Shown: positions 29,723-40,678, numbered from the stretch's first letter. The stretch: DNA of 64,000 nt from Cherax quadricarinatus (GCF_038502225.1 NC_091382.1:12385878-12449877); one strand, 5' to 3'. Program-made: numbers and translations. The notes: generated from the letters alone by a model not told the origin.

Positions 29723-31968
29723 AGATATCTGCTGATGTTGATGTTTTTCGTTATCCATCAAGGATTATCATTGCCAGTTATTCGAATACTGGCAAATCTT
29801 ATTTCACATCAAAATTATTAAAGTTATACCATGACAAATTTCATAACATTATAACATGCGATGTAACATCTCATCCTTCAGAACAACATTCAGAGATGTT
29901 CAGTAAATTAACATTAAGTAAAGATATTATCGACCCACAGAATGTCGTTGAATCATCTGATGAAAATACAATAATTATTGTTGATGATCTATTTTTAAAA
30001 GTTGGTAACAGTGAAATTATTCTCGAATGTTTTATTCTGATTACTCAAAATATATTTCACGGAGGACGATATAGTCGTACCATGGCTTTAAACGCCACAC
30101 ATTTTGCTTTATTTAAAATGAGGGATCTTGGACAAGTAGAGATTCTGGGGCGACAAGTTTACGATAAAAATAAAGAATTTGTGAATATGTGTAAATCTGC
30201 CATAAGTCGATCATCCTTTGGTTATTTATTCATAGACCTGACATTATATACACCAGAAGCATTATATACACCAGAAACATTATATACACCAGAAACATTA
30301 TATACACCAGAAGCATTATATACACCAGAAACATTATATACACCAGAAACATTATATACACCAGAAGCATTATATACACCAGAAACATTATATACACCAG
30401 AAGCATTATATACACCAGAAGCATTATATACACCAGAAGCATTATATACACCAGAAGCATTATATACACCAGAAGCATTATATACACCAGAAGCATTATA
30501 TACACCAGAAGCATTATATACACCAGAAACATTATATACACCAGAAACATTATATACACCAGAAGCATTATATACACCAGAAGCATTATATACACCAGAA
30601 GCATTATATACACCAGAAACATTATATACACCAGAAACATTATATACACCAGAAACATTATATACACCAGAAGCATTATATACACCAGAAACATTATATA
30701 CACCAGAAACATTATATACACCAGAAACATTATATACACCAGAAACATTATATACACCAGAAGCATTATATACACCAGAAGCATTATATACACCAGAAAC
30801 ATTATATACACCAGAAACATTATATACACCAGAAGCATTATATACACCAGAAGCATTATATACACCAGAAACATTATATACACCAGAAACATTATATACA
30901 CCAGAAACATTATATACACCAGAAACATTATATACACCAGAAAAATTATATACACCAGAAACATTATATACACCAGAAACATTATATACACCAGAAACAT
31001 TATATACACCAGAAACATTATATACACCAGAAACATTATATACACCAGAAACATTAAATACACCAGAAGCATTAAATACACCAGAAGCATTAAATACACC
31101 AGAAGCATTAAATACACCAGAAACATTAAATACACCAGAAGCATTAAATACACCAGAAACATTAAATACACCAGAAACATTAAATACACCAGAAGCATTA
31201 AATACACCAGAAACATTAAATACACCAGAAGCATTAAATACACCAGAAACATTATATACACCAGAAACATTATATACACCAGAAGCATTAAATACACCAG
31301 AAACATTAAATACACCAGAAGCATTAAATACACCAGAAACATTAAATACACCAGAAGCATTAAATACACCAGAAACATTAAATACACCAGAAGCATTAAA
31401 TACACCAGAAACATTAAATACACCAGAAACATTAAATACACCAGAAGCATTAAATACACCAGAAACATTAAATACACCAGAAGCATTAAATACACCAGAA
31501 GAATTAAATACACCAGAAGCATTAAATACACCAGAAACATTAAATACACCAGAAACATTAAATACACCAGAAACATTAAATACACCAGAAGCATTAAATA
31601 CACCAGAAGCATTAAATACACCAGAAACATTAAATACACCAGAAACATTAAATACACCAGAAGCATTAAATACACCAGAAACGTTAAATACACCAGAAAC
31701 ATTAAATACACCAGAAGCATTAAATACACCAGAAGCATTAAATACACCAGAAACATTAAATACACCAGAAGCATTAAATACACCAGAAGCATTAAATACA
31801 CCAGAAACATTAAATACACCAGAAGCATTATATACACCAGAAACATTAAATACACCAGAAGCATTAAATACACCAGAAGCATTAAATACACCAGAAACAT
31901 TAAATACACCAGAAACATTAAATACACCAGAAGCATTAAATACACCAGAAACATTAAATACACCATAA
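29716..31968 (+). CDS. Polinton/Maverick packaging ATPase, C-terminus fused in frame to an 18-bp satellite
   Basis: The A32/FtsK-HerA-type ATPase packages DNA into Polinton/adintovirus capsids. The real domain is 29716-30235: Walker A SNTGKSYF (residues about 24-31), Walker B TIIIVDDLF (about 84-94), then ITQNIFHGG, TMALNATHFALF, MRDLGQVEILGRQ and FGYLFIDLT, which is the usual order and end of this family. The frame opens with GTG inside a neighbouring SINE end, so the natural N-terminus is lost. After FIDLT the frame passes without a stop into about 576 codons of LYTPE(A/T) and LNTPE(A/T) repeats, ending at TAA 31966-31968. The repeat tail is a satellite, not a domain. Expression is unlikely. 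Genuine family length would be roughly 200-250 residues. Confidence 0.8.
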   Translation: MSQISADVDVFRYPSRIIIASYSNTGKSYFTSKLLKLYHDKFHNIITCDVTSHPSEQHSEMFSKLTLSKDIIDPQNVVESSDENTIIIVDDLFLKVGNSEIILECFILITQNIFHGGRYSRTMALNATHFALFKMRDLGQVEILGRQVYDKNKEFVNMCKSAISRSSFGYLFIDLTLYTPEALYTPETLYTPETLYTPEALYTPETLYTPETLYTPEALYTPETLYTPEALYTPEALYTPEALYTPEALYTPEALYTPEALYTPEALYTPETLYTPETLYTPEALYTPEALYTPEALYTPETLYTPETLYTPETLYTPEALYTPETLYTPETLYTPETLYTPETLYTPEALYTPEALYTPETLYTPETLYTPEALYTPEALYTPETLYTPETLYTPETLYTPETLYTPEKLYTPETLYTPETLYTPETLYTPETLYTPETLYTPETLNTPEALNTPEALNTPEALNTPETLNTPEALNTPETLNTPETLNTPEALNTPETLNTPEALNTPETLYTPETLYTPEALNTPETLNTPEALNTPETLNTPEALNTPETLNTPEALNTPETLNTPETLNTPEALNTPETLNTPEALNTPEELNTPEALNTPETLNTPETLNTPETLNTPEALNTPEALNTPETLNTPETLNTPEALNTPETLNTPETLNTPEALNTPEALNTPETLNTPEALNTPEALNTPETLNTPEALYTPETLNTPEALNTPEALNTPETLNTPETLNTPEALNTPETLNTP

Positions 31969-33415
31969 ACATTAAATACACCAGAAGCATTAAATACACC
32001 AGAAACATTAAATATACCAGAAACATTAAATACACCAGAAGCATTAAATACACCAGAAGCATTAAATACACCAGAAACATTAAATACACCAGAAGCATTA
32101 AATACACCAGAAGCATTAAATACACCAGAAGCATTAAATACACCAGAAACATTAAATACACCAGAAGCATTAAATACACCAGAATCATTAAATACACCAG
32201 AAGCATTAAATACACCAGAAGCATTAAATACACCAGAAACATTAAATACACCAGAAGCATTAAATACACCAGAAGCATTAAATACACCAGAAGCATTAAA
32301 TACACCAGAAGCATTAAATACACCAGAAGCATTAAATACACCAGAAGCATTAAATACATCAGAAGCATTAAATACACCAGAAGCATTAAATACACCAGAA
32401 ACATTAAATACACCAGAAGCATTAAATACACCAGAAGCATTAAATACACCAGAAGCATTAAATACACCAGAAACATTAAATACACCAGAAGCATTAAATA
32501 CACCAGAAGCATTAAATACACCAGAAGCATTAAATACACCAGAAGCATTAAATACACCAGAAGCATTAAATACACCAGAAGCATTAAATACACCAGAAGC
32601 ATTAAATACACCAGAAGCATTAAATACACCAGAAGCATTAAATACATCAGAAGAATTAAATACACCAGAAGCATTAAATACACCAGAAGCATTAAATACA
32701 CCAGAAGCATTAAATACACCAGAAGCATTAAATACACCAGAAGCATTAAATACACCAGAAGCATTAAATACACCAGAAGCATTAAATACACCAGAAGCAT
32801 TAAATACACCAGAAGCATTAAATACACCAGAAGCATTAAATACATCAGAAGCATTAAATACACCAGAAGCATTAAATACACCAGAAGCATTAAAAATCAC
32901 CAGAAGCATTAAATACACCAGAAGCATTAAATACACCAGAAGCATTAAAAATCACCAGAAGCATTAAAAATCACCAGAAGCATTAAATACACCAGAAGAA
33001 TTAAATACACCAGAAGCATTAAATACACCAGAAGCATTAAATACACCAGAAGCATTAAATACACCAGAAGCATTAAATACACCAGAAGCATTAAATACAC
33101 CAGAAGCATTAAATACACCAGAAACATTAAATACACCAGAAGCATTAAATACACCAGAAGAATTAAATACACCAAAAGCATTAAATACACCAGAAGCATT
33201 AAATACACCAGAAGCATTAAATACACCAGAAGCATTAAATACACCAGAAGCATTAAATACACCAGAAGCATTAAATACACCAGAAGCATTAAATACACCA
33301 GAAGCATTAAATACACCAGAAGCATTAAATACACCAGAAGCATTAAATACACCAGAAGCATTAAATACACCAGAAGCATGAAATACACCAGAAGCATTAA
33401 ATACACCAGAAGCAT
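30236..33415. repeat. 18-bp satellite (TTATATACACCAGAAGCA / TTAAATACACCAGAAACA)
   Basis: About 176 copies of an 18-bp unit. Units with TATATA dominate to about 31050 and units with AAATAC after it, with short reversions at about 31246-31280 and 31825. A second alternation, GCA versus ACA, runs through the whole array. Single-base losses at about 32893 and 32948 shift the phase. As 18 is a multiple of three, the plus frame encodes hexapeptides; the minus frames are equally open. It separates the Polinton ATPase from the integrase. Confidence 0.95.
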
Positions 33416-33467
33416 TACAGTTGTGAACCAATGTGTTACGTCAGGATTCCTACGAAATTGTATACCA

Positions 33468-34467
33468 ATGGAGCAAACAAAATTAATTGAAAAGGTTTAT
33501 ATAGATCCTGGTTCTGTGGGATCATTCTCTGGTGTAAACAGTTTATATACAGCTGTAAAAAACATTGATCCGTCCATAACCTTGAAAGAGATCAGAAATT
33601 TCTTAAGTTCAGAAAGATCACATAATTTACATATTCTTAAACCTAAGAAGTTTCCTCGTAGGAAAATAATTGTGACCAAACCCAGAGTGATATTAACCTG
33701 TGATTTGGGTGATATGTCTAAATTATCCAGATATAATGATGGATATAAATACATTCTCGTGTGTATCGATGTTTTTTCAAGATATTTACAAGCAGTACTC
33801 ATGAAAAAGAAAGACGGGCCGAGCACTTTACATGCATTACAAAGCATATTGGAGAATGAAAAGGCGAAGAATATATCGAGATTATTTACAGATAAATGTA
33901 GGGAGTTTCTAAATAAACAGGTACAGAATTATCTCCAGAGTAAACATTGTAGATGAATGGTTCAAAGAACCGACACGTTGTTAAATTAGACACATGTGCA
34001 ATCGACTCAAGGTTGAGGAACTGATTACCTTATTCTCCTCCTGTTCTTCAATTTTATCCTTTGTATGGACTGATGAAACCACTGTGTGGCGAAACGTTCC
34101 CTCAGTAAAGATACCCAAGAGTTGCACATGTGTCTAATTTAATAAGAGTAAACATATAAAGCTATATCTTGTATTTTCGAATGAAACAAAACCTTCCATT
34201 GCAGAGATGGTCTTGCTAACGTTAGAATGCAAATTATACAAGTATATGACAAGTACCAATACATTTAATTACTCGAAAGTGTTAAATTCATTGGTAGATG
34301 CGTATAATTCAACTCCACACTCGGGGATTACCTCACTGGATGATATAAGGAATCAGTTTCGCATATATTATAAAAATGGAAGATCTGGTAAGAAACGTTT
34401 CAGTAAGAAATTGGTTGTTGGAGACACAACAAGAGTGACTCTGAGCAGATCATCCGAGTTTAACTGA
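33468..34467 (+). pseudogene. Polinton/Maverick retroviral-like integrase (DDE), interrupted
   Basis: Integrase with an RNase H-like fold that inserts Polinton DNA. From ATG 33468, the N-terminal part includes SLYTAVKNIDPSITLKEIRN. The core includes LTCDLGDM (first Asp, 33702-33704), YKYILVCIDVFSRYL, LFTDKCREF (second Asp, 33891-33893; Cys where Gly is usual) and KPSIAEM (Glu, 34204-34206). VDAYNSTPHSGI and LVVGDTTRVTLSRSSEF follow. The core is split by a 197-bp insertion at 33948-34144. The C-terminal part usually following (chromodomain) is missing: the frame stops where another repeat begins at about 34461. All three catalytic acids are still present, but the gene is dead. Confidence 0.88.
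33948..34144. mobile_element. Penelope-type non-autonomous insertion (family D), 11-bp target duplication
   Basis: 197 bp flanked by AGAGTAAACAT at 33937-33947 and 34145-34155. The ends carry a 20-bp inverted pair, TAAATTAGACACATGTGCAA and TTGCACATGTGTCTAATTTA, with a GGTTCAAAGAACCGACA hairpin outside the left one. The right part holds CTGATGAAACCAC, GTGGCGAAACG and CAGTAAAGATACCC. Excising it with one repeat restores continuous integrase coding. Confidence 0.88.
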
Positions 34468-34620
34468 GGAATAACAAAAAAAGGCACAATACCGTGACTC
34501 GAACAATACACAAATAACCCGCATATAGAAGAAAGGAGCTTATGACGACGTTTTGGTTCAACTTGGACCATTTACAAAGTCACACTAACGAAACAAAGAG
34601 AAAGAGGGTTATATATAGGC
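34461..34620. repeat. repeat fragment with GACGACGTTTTGGTTC segment
   Basis: This short stretch begins right after the integrase frame is cut. It contains TTATGACGACGTTTTGG, related to 5270-5295, and leads directly into the 25-bp satellite. It is probably the flank or parent repeat of that array. No coding potential. Confidence 0.45.
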
Positions 34621-37600
34621 AGGAGGTGGTAGTAGTGGTGGTAGTAGTGGTGGTAGTAGTAGTGGTAGTAGTGGTGGTAGTAGTAGTAGTAGTGGAGGTA
34701 GAAGGTAGTAGTAGTGGTGGAGGTAGAAGGTAGTAGTAGTGGTGGAGGTAGAAGGTAGTAGTAGTGGTGGAGGTAGAAGGCAGTAGTAGTGGTGGAGGTA
34801 GAAGGTAGTAGTAGTGGTGGAGGTAGAAGGTAGTAGTAGTGGTGGAGGTAGAAGGTAGAAGTGGTGAAGGTAGTAGTAGTAGTGGAGGTAGAAGGTAGTA
34901 GTAGTGGTGGAGGTAGAAAGGTAGTAGTAGTAGTGGAGGTAGAAGGTAGTAGTAGTGGTGGAGGTAGAAGGTAGTAGTAGTGGTGGAGGTAGAAGGTAGT
35001 AGTAGTGGTGGAGGTAGAAGGTAGTAGTAGTGGTGGAGGTAGAAGGTAGTAGTAGTGGTGGAGGTAGAAGGTAGTAGTAGTGGTGGAGGTAGAAGGTAGT
35101 AGTAGTGGCGGAGGTAGAAGGTAGTAGTAGTGGTGGAGGTAGGTAGTAGTAGTGGTGGAGGTAGAAGGTAGTAGTAGTGGTGGAGGTAGAAGGCAGTAGT
35201 AGTGGTGGAGGTAGAAGGTGGTAGTAGTGGTGGAGGTAGAAGGTAGTAGTAGTGGTGGAGGTAGAAGGTAGTAGTAGTGGTGGAGGTAGAAGGTAGTAGT
35301 AGTGGTGGAGGTAGAAGGTAGTAGTAGTGGTGGAGGTAGAAGGTAGTAGTAGTGGTGGAGGTAGAAGGTAGTAGTAGTGGTGGAGGTAGAAGGTAGTAGT
35401 AGTGGTGGAGGTAGAAGGTAGTAGTAGTGGTGGAGGTAGAAGGTAGTAGTAGTGGTGGAGGTAGAAGGCAGTAGTAGTGGTGGAGGTAGAAGGCAGTAGT
35501 AGTGGTGGAGGTAGAAGTAGTGGAGGTAGAAGGTAGTAGTAGTGGTGGAGGTAGAAGGTAGTAGTAGTGGTGGAGGTAGAAGGTAGTAGTAGTGGTGGAG
35601 GTAGAAGGTAGTAGTAGTGGTGGAGGTAGAAGGTAGTAGTAGTGGTGGAGGTAGAAGGTAGTAGTAGTGGTGGAGGTAGAAGGTAGTAGTAGTGGTGGAG
35701 GTAGAAGGTAATAGTAGTGGCGGAGGTAGAAGGTAGTAGTAGTGGTGGAGGTAGTAGTAGTAGTGGAGGTAGAAGGTAGTAGTAGTAGTGGAGGTAGAAG
35801 GTGGTAGTAGTAGTGGAGGTAGAAGGTAGTAGTAGTAGTGGAGGTAGTAGTAGTGGAGGTAGAAGGTAGTAGTAGTGGAGGTAGTAGTAGTGGAGGTAGA
35901 AGGTGGTAGTAGTAGTGGAGGTAGAAGGTAGTAGTAGTAGTGGAGGTAGAAGGTAGTAGTAGTGGAGGTAGAAGGTAGTAGTAGTAGTGGAGGTAGAAGG
36001 TAGTAGTAGTAGTGGAGGTAGAAGGTGATAGTAGTAGTGGAGGTAGAAGGTAGTAGTAGTAGTGAAGGTAGAAGGTAGTAGTAGTGGAGGTAGTAGTAGT
36101 GGAGGTAGTAGTAGTGGAGGTAGTAGTAGTGGCGGAGGTAGAAGGTAGTAGTAGTGGTGGAGGTAGAAGGTAGTAGTAGTGGTGTAGAAGGTAGTAGTAA
36201 GGTAGTAGTAGTAGTGGAGGTAGAAGGTAGTAGTAGTAGTGGAGGTAGAAGGTAGTAGTAGTGGTGGAGGTAGAAGGTAGTAGTAGTGGTGGAGGTAGAA
36301 GGTAGTAGTAGTAGTGGAGGTAGAAGGTAGTAGTAGTAGTGGAGGTAGAAGGTAGAAGGTAGTAGTAGTGGTAGTAGAAGGTAGTAGTAGAAGGTAGAAG
36401 GTAGTAGTAGTGGAGGTAGAAGGTAGTAGTAGTAGTGGAGGTAGAAGGTAGTAGTAGTGGTAGTAGAAGGTAGGTAGTAAGGTAGGTAGTAGTAGTGGTG
36501 GAGGTAGAAGGTAGTAGTAGTAGTGGAGGTAGAAGGTAGTAGTAGTAGTGGAGGTAGAAGGTAGTAGTAGTAGTGGAGGTAGAAGGTAGTAGTAGTAGTG
36601 GAGGTAGAAGGTAGTAGTAGTAGTGGAGGTAGAAGGTAGTAGTAGTAGTGGAGGTAGAAGGTAGTAGTAGTGGTGGAGGTAGAAGGTAGTAGTAGTGGTG
36701 GAGGTAGAAGGTAGTAGTAGTGGTGGAGGTAGAAGGTAGTAGTAGTGGTGGAGGTAGAAGGTAGTAGTAGTGGTGGAGGTAGAAGGTAGTAGTAGTGGTG
36801 GAGGTAGAAGGTAGTAGTAGTGGTGGAGGTAGAAGGTAGTAGTAGTGGTGAAGGTAGAAGGTAGTAGTAGTGGTGGAGGTAGAAGGTAGTAGTAGTGGTG
36901 GAGGTAGAAGGTAGTAGTAGTGGTGGAGGTAGAAGGTAGTAGTAGTGGTGGAGGTAGAAGGTAGTAGTAGTGGTGGAGGTAGAAGGTAGTAGTAGTGGTG
37001 GAGGTAGAAGGTAGTAGTAGTGGTGGAGGTAGAAGGTAGTAGTAGTGGTGGAGGTAGAAGGTAGTAGTAGTGGTTGAGGTAGAAGGTAGTAGTAGTAGTG
37101 GTTGAGGTAGAAGGTAGTAGTAGTGGCTGAGGTAGAAGGTAGTAGTAGTGGCTGAGGTAGAAGGTAGTAGTAGTAGTGGAGGTAGAAGGTAGTAGTAGTG
37201 GAGATAGAAGGTAGTAGTAGTAGTGGAGGTAGAAGGTAGTAGTAGTAGTGGAGGTAGAAGGTAGTAGTAGTGGAGGTAGAAGGTAGTAGTAGTGGTGGAG
37301 TAGTAGTGGCGGAGGTAGAAGGTAGTAGTAGTGGTGGAGGTAGAAGGTAGTAGTAGTGGTGGAGGTAGAAGGTAATAGTAGTGGCGGAGGTAGAAGGTAG
37401 TAGTAGTGGTGGAGGTAGAAGGTAGTAGTAGTGGTGGAGGTAGAAGGTAGTAGTAGTGGTGGAGGTAGAAGGTAGTATTTGTAGTGGAGGTAGAAGGTAG
37501 TAGTAGTAAGTGGTTGAGGTAGAAGATAGTAGTAGTAGTGGTTGAGGTAGAAGGTAGTAGTAGTGGAGGTAGAAGGTAGTATTTGTAGTGGAGGTAGAAG

Positions 37601-39258
37601 GTAGTATTTGTAGTGGAGGTAGAAGGTAGTAGTGGTTGAGGTAGTAGTAGTGGAGGTAGAAGGTAGTAGTAGTGGAGGTAGAAGGTAGTAGTAGTAGTGG
37701 AGGTAGAAGGTAGTAGTAGTAGTGGTTGAGGTAGAAGGTAGTAGTAGTGGTAGTAGTAGTAGTGGAGGTAGAAGGTAGTAGTAGTGGTGTAGAAGGTAGT
37801 AAGTGGTAGTAGTAGTAGTGGAGGTAGAAGGTAGTAGTAGTAGTGGAGGTCGAAGGTAGTAGTAGTAGTGGAGGTAGAAGGTAGTAGTAGTGGTGGAGGT
37901 AGAAGCTAATAGTAGTGGTGGAGGTAGAAGGTAGTAGTAGTTGTGGATGTAGTAGGTAGTAGTAGTGGAGGTAGAAGGTAGTAGTAGTAGTGGAGGTAGA
38001 AGGTAGTAGTAGTGGTGGAGGTAGAAGGCAGTAGTAGTGGTGGAGGTAGAAGGCAGTAGTAGTGGTGGAGGTAGAAGGCAGTAGTAGTGGTGGAGGTAGA
38101 AGGCAGTAGTAGTGGTGGAGGTAGAAGGCAGTAGTAGTGGTGGAGGTAGAAGGCAGTAGTAGTGGTGAAGGTAGAAGGCAGTAGTAGTGGGGAAGGTAAA
38201 AGGCAGTAGTAGTGGGGAAGGTAGAAGGCAGTAGTAGTGGTGGAGGTAGTAGTAGTGGAGGTAGAAGGTAGTAGTAGTAGTGGAGGTAGAAGGTAGTAGT
38301 AGTAGTGGAGGTAGAAGGTAGTAGTAGTGGAGGTAGAAGGTAGTAGTAGTAGTGGAGGTAGAAGGTAGTAGTAGTAGTGGAGGTAGAAGGTAGTAGTAGT
38401 AGTGGAGGTAGAAGGTAGTAGTAGTAGTGGAGGTAGAAGGTAGTAGTAGTAGTGGAGGTAGAAGGTAGCAGTAGTAGTGGAGGTAGAAGGTAGTAGTAGT
38501 AGTGGAGGTAGAAGGTAGTAGTAGTAGTGGAGGTAGAAGGTAGTAGTAGTAGTGGAGGTAGAAGGTAGTAGTAGTAGTGGAGGTAGAAGGTAGTAGTAGT
38601 AGTGGAGGTAGAAGGTAGTAGTAGTAGTGGAGGTAGAAGGTAGCAGTAGTAGTGGAGGTAGAAGGTAGCAGTAGTAGTGGAGGTAGAAGGTAGTAGTAGT
38701 AGTAGTAGTAGTGGAGGTAGAAGGTAGCAGTAGTAGTGGAGGTAGAAGGTAGCAGTAGTAGTGGAGGTAGAAGGTAGTAGTAGTAGTGGAGGTAGAAGGT
38801 AGTAGTAGTAGTGGAGGTAGAAGGTAGTAGTAGTAGTGGAGGTAGTAGTAGTAGTAGTAGTGGAGGTAGAAGGTAGTAGTAGTAGTGGAGGTAGAAGGTA
38901 GTAGTAGTAGTAGTGGAGGTAGAAGGTAGTAGTAGTAGTAGTAATAGTGGAGGTAGAAGGTAGTAGTAGTAATAGTGGAGGTAGAAGGTAGTAGTAGTAG
39001 TAGTGGAGGTAGAAGGTAGTAGTAGTAGTAGTAGTCGTGGAGGTAGAAGGTAGTAGTAGTAGTAGTGGAGATAGAAGGTAGTAGTTGTAGTAGTAGTGGA
39101 GGTAGAAGGTAGTAGTAGTAGTGGAGGTAGAAGGTAGTAGTAGTAGTAGTGGAGGTAGAAGGTAGTAGTAGTAGTGGAGGTAGAAGGTAGTAGTAGTAGT
39201 AGTGGAGGTAGAAGGTAGTAGTAGTAGTGGAGGTAGAAGGAGGTAGTAGTAGTGGAGG
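34621..39258. repeat. 25-bp purine/G-T-rich minisatellite (GGTAGTAGTAGTGGTGGAGGTAGAA)
   Basis: About 185 copies of a 25-bp unit made of GTA trinucleotides plus GGTGGAGGTAGAAG. Shorter units (22 bp and less, with AGTAGTGGAGG) are mixed in, mainly after 35750 and after 38270. Minus-strand frames of over 1500 codons (Thr/Tyr/Leu/Ser repeats) are open only because neither TAA, TAG nor TGA occurs on the C/A/T-rich strand. Not a gene. Confidence 0.95.
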
Positions 39259-39261
39259 TAG

Positions 39262-39480
39262 CTGGACATTCGTCTGTAAAAACTTGCATTTGTGGTCACA
39301 GAGGTGCCTGTGCTAACCTTCCTATGGTGTAGAAATATACCTAGTTGGATGAATCTTATTGTGGCTAGCTGGTCTAGTGGCCAACGCGACGGGCTGGAGT
39401 TTTGAGACTCTCTGACCGCGGGTTCAATCCCGGCCGGGGTATGGTTTGTTTACAATCGTGTCATTACGATTTCGTGAGTC
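39262..39480 (+). repeat. tRNA-derived SINE inserted in the Polinton major capsid gene
   Basis: tRNA-like head at about 39360-39445: TGGCTAGCTGGTCTAGTGG (A-box region) and GCGGGTTCAATCCCGGCCGG (B-box region). A short unrelated body precedes it and the tail TGTCATTACGATTTCGTGAG follows. It has tRNA promoter boxes but lacks a full cloverleaf acceptor stem, so I call it a SINE, not a tRNA gene. The same copy is in the right arm, so the insertion predates the inverted duplication. Confidence 0.7.
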
Positions 39481-39482
39481 AT

Positions 39483-40064
39483 GGAAACAAGTATTCACTT
39501 CATTCGATAATTTACCTTCATCTTTCTTAATAGCATCGAAATCAGCCGCTGTAATAGCACTGTTTGTTGTCTCATTATTACGAAAGAATGATATTCTTCC
39601 CAATGTATCTAATTTCGATGGGGATAAATACTTAAGCATTTTATGAGTAAAATGGATACGATTCTATAAGGTATTCATTGTGATACAAACACACAGATAC
39701 GAATATCATCTGAATTATAGAATTCACAAATAATACCTTATCTTCATTAATCAATGCACTTCCATCCTCCTTTGTTATATTTATATTCATTTCCAACGCT
39801 AGAATCATTAAATCTAAAAAATGTCCTTCTGAACTTTGTATTCTAAATTCGAGAAATTTATCAGATCCCTGATTTACTGGTAATACTTCACAGGTGCGTC
39901 TAGCTGCTATCCAGGATTCAATAATGGTGTGTCCTGGTAAATTTGGGAATCCATCAGTTATGGAATGAGTATAACTGGAAACGGGGGCGTTGAGCCCCCC
40001 CCTGTGTAACATATAGAGCACCAGTCGACATATTAACGTCATGAAAGTTAACAATAAACTAAAG
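39483..40064 (-). pseudogene. Polinton major capsid protein, N-terminal part (left arm)
   Basis: Double-jelly-roll capsid protein of Polinton/adintovirus type. Readable pieces: ESWIAARRTCEVLPV, SDKFLEFRIQSSEGHFLDL and EDKVLFVNSIIQMIF followed by YHNEYLIESYPFYS. After a frameshift near 39640 comes LKYLSPSKLDTLGRISFF, continuing to NEVNTCFHDS, where the SINE cuts the gene. The pattern IEF-I-G...-YIDL...-V-P-N-LHS-F-...-ESYPY is what I know of Polinton capsid N-termini. This arm keeps the frame across 39700-39735, where the right arm is frameshifted. The C-terminal half is absent here. Confidence 0.75.
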
Positions 40065-40136
40065 ATAATTAAACATTCCACTTTCTTTTATTATTAATTG
40101 TCAATAGTTTCAAACCAATCTTTCTACTTCCTCCGG

Positions 40137-40641
40137 TTAATAACTTTTGTCCGATACCTTCAATGTTTCTACAACTATATTCCTCGCTGAATTTTTCAAT
40201 GCAATACCATTATTAACATCGTTCAACACATTTTCTCCATATTGTAATACTCCCGGAGCAAAGGTATTCAATAAGAATGGTGGTATAAACCTTGGTAATA
40301 AATACCGACAAGTTGGTTTAGAAAGACACGTAAGCAAACACTATAACATATTTATTAGAAAACGTTTCGGTCCTGGGACCTTGATCACTTCTAACATACA
40401 GAGGTAGAAAGACATTATATATAGGCGGAGAGTGAGATGTGACGCACGTGACCTGAGGAATGTCATAAGAACATAAGAATGGAGGAACACTGTAGAAGGC
40501 CTACTGGCCCATGCGAGGCAGGTCCCCCCTCCCTCTAGCTTTATATAACATGATACCATCTAAACCTCCCCCTTTCACCCTCGAAGTATCAAATAGTTTC
40601 AGAAATGATTCCACTGAAGGAGGAGAGAAACTGGTTCTCAT
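40137..40641 (-). pseudogene. Polinton minor capsid protein (adenovirus VI/X-like), interrupted (left arm)
   Basis: Starts at ATG 40641-40639 (MRTSFSPPSVESF...) and is interrupted after KARGRG by a Penelope-type insertion (40279-40526). It resumes with PFLLNTFAPGVLQYGENVLN and ends SDKSY with TAA near 40139. The small, basic, Gly/Ala-rich amphipathic protein with a PFL-N--AP-VL--G--V--DV--G--LK pattern resembles the membrane-acting/core minor capsid proteins of Polintons and adenoviruses. The right arm keeps about 45 bp (encoding GLLSFLGGMARKA) that this arm has lost. Confidence 0.6.
40279..40526 (-). mobile_element. 5'-truncated Penelope-like element (family A) with CR1-like tail segment
   Basis: Read on minus: a CR1-like segment (GGACCTGCCTCGCATGGGCC ... 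CATTCTTATGTTCTTATG), then ACATTCCTCAGGTCACGTGC, CACTCTCCGCCTATATATAA, GGTCCCAGGACCGAAACG, AATAAATATG and an ACCAAGGTTTATACCA end. The same chain of segments forms the 3' end of the complete element at 9626-9880. It is inserted in the VI-like capsid gene. Confidence 0.8.
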
Positions 40642-40678
40642 CTTGACGGTTCGTTCAATATTAACTCAACTTGATCAT

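Noticed and set aside
30222..33431. Minus-strand frames of about 900 codons (GVFNAS and LVYLML repeats) with predicted hydrophobic character
   Set aside because: Antisense of the 18-bp satellite; the membrane-like look follows from the repeat composition.
34572..39299. Minus-strand open frames of more than 1500 codons (Thr/Tyr/Leu/Pro repeats)
   Set aside because: Product of the 25-bp GTA-rich minisatellite; two overlapping frames are equally open.
39360..39445. tRNA gene
   Set aside because: A and B boxes are present, but no proper acceptor stem or anticodon loop can be folded. The unit is repeated with the same flanking body in several places, so it is a tRNA-derived SINE.
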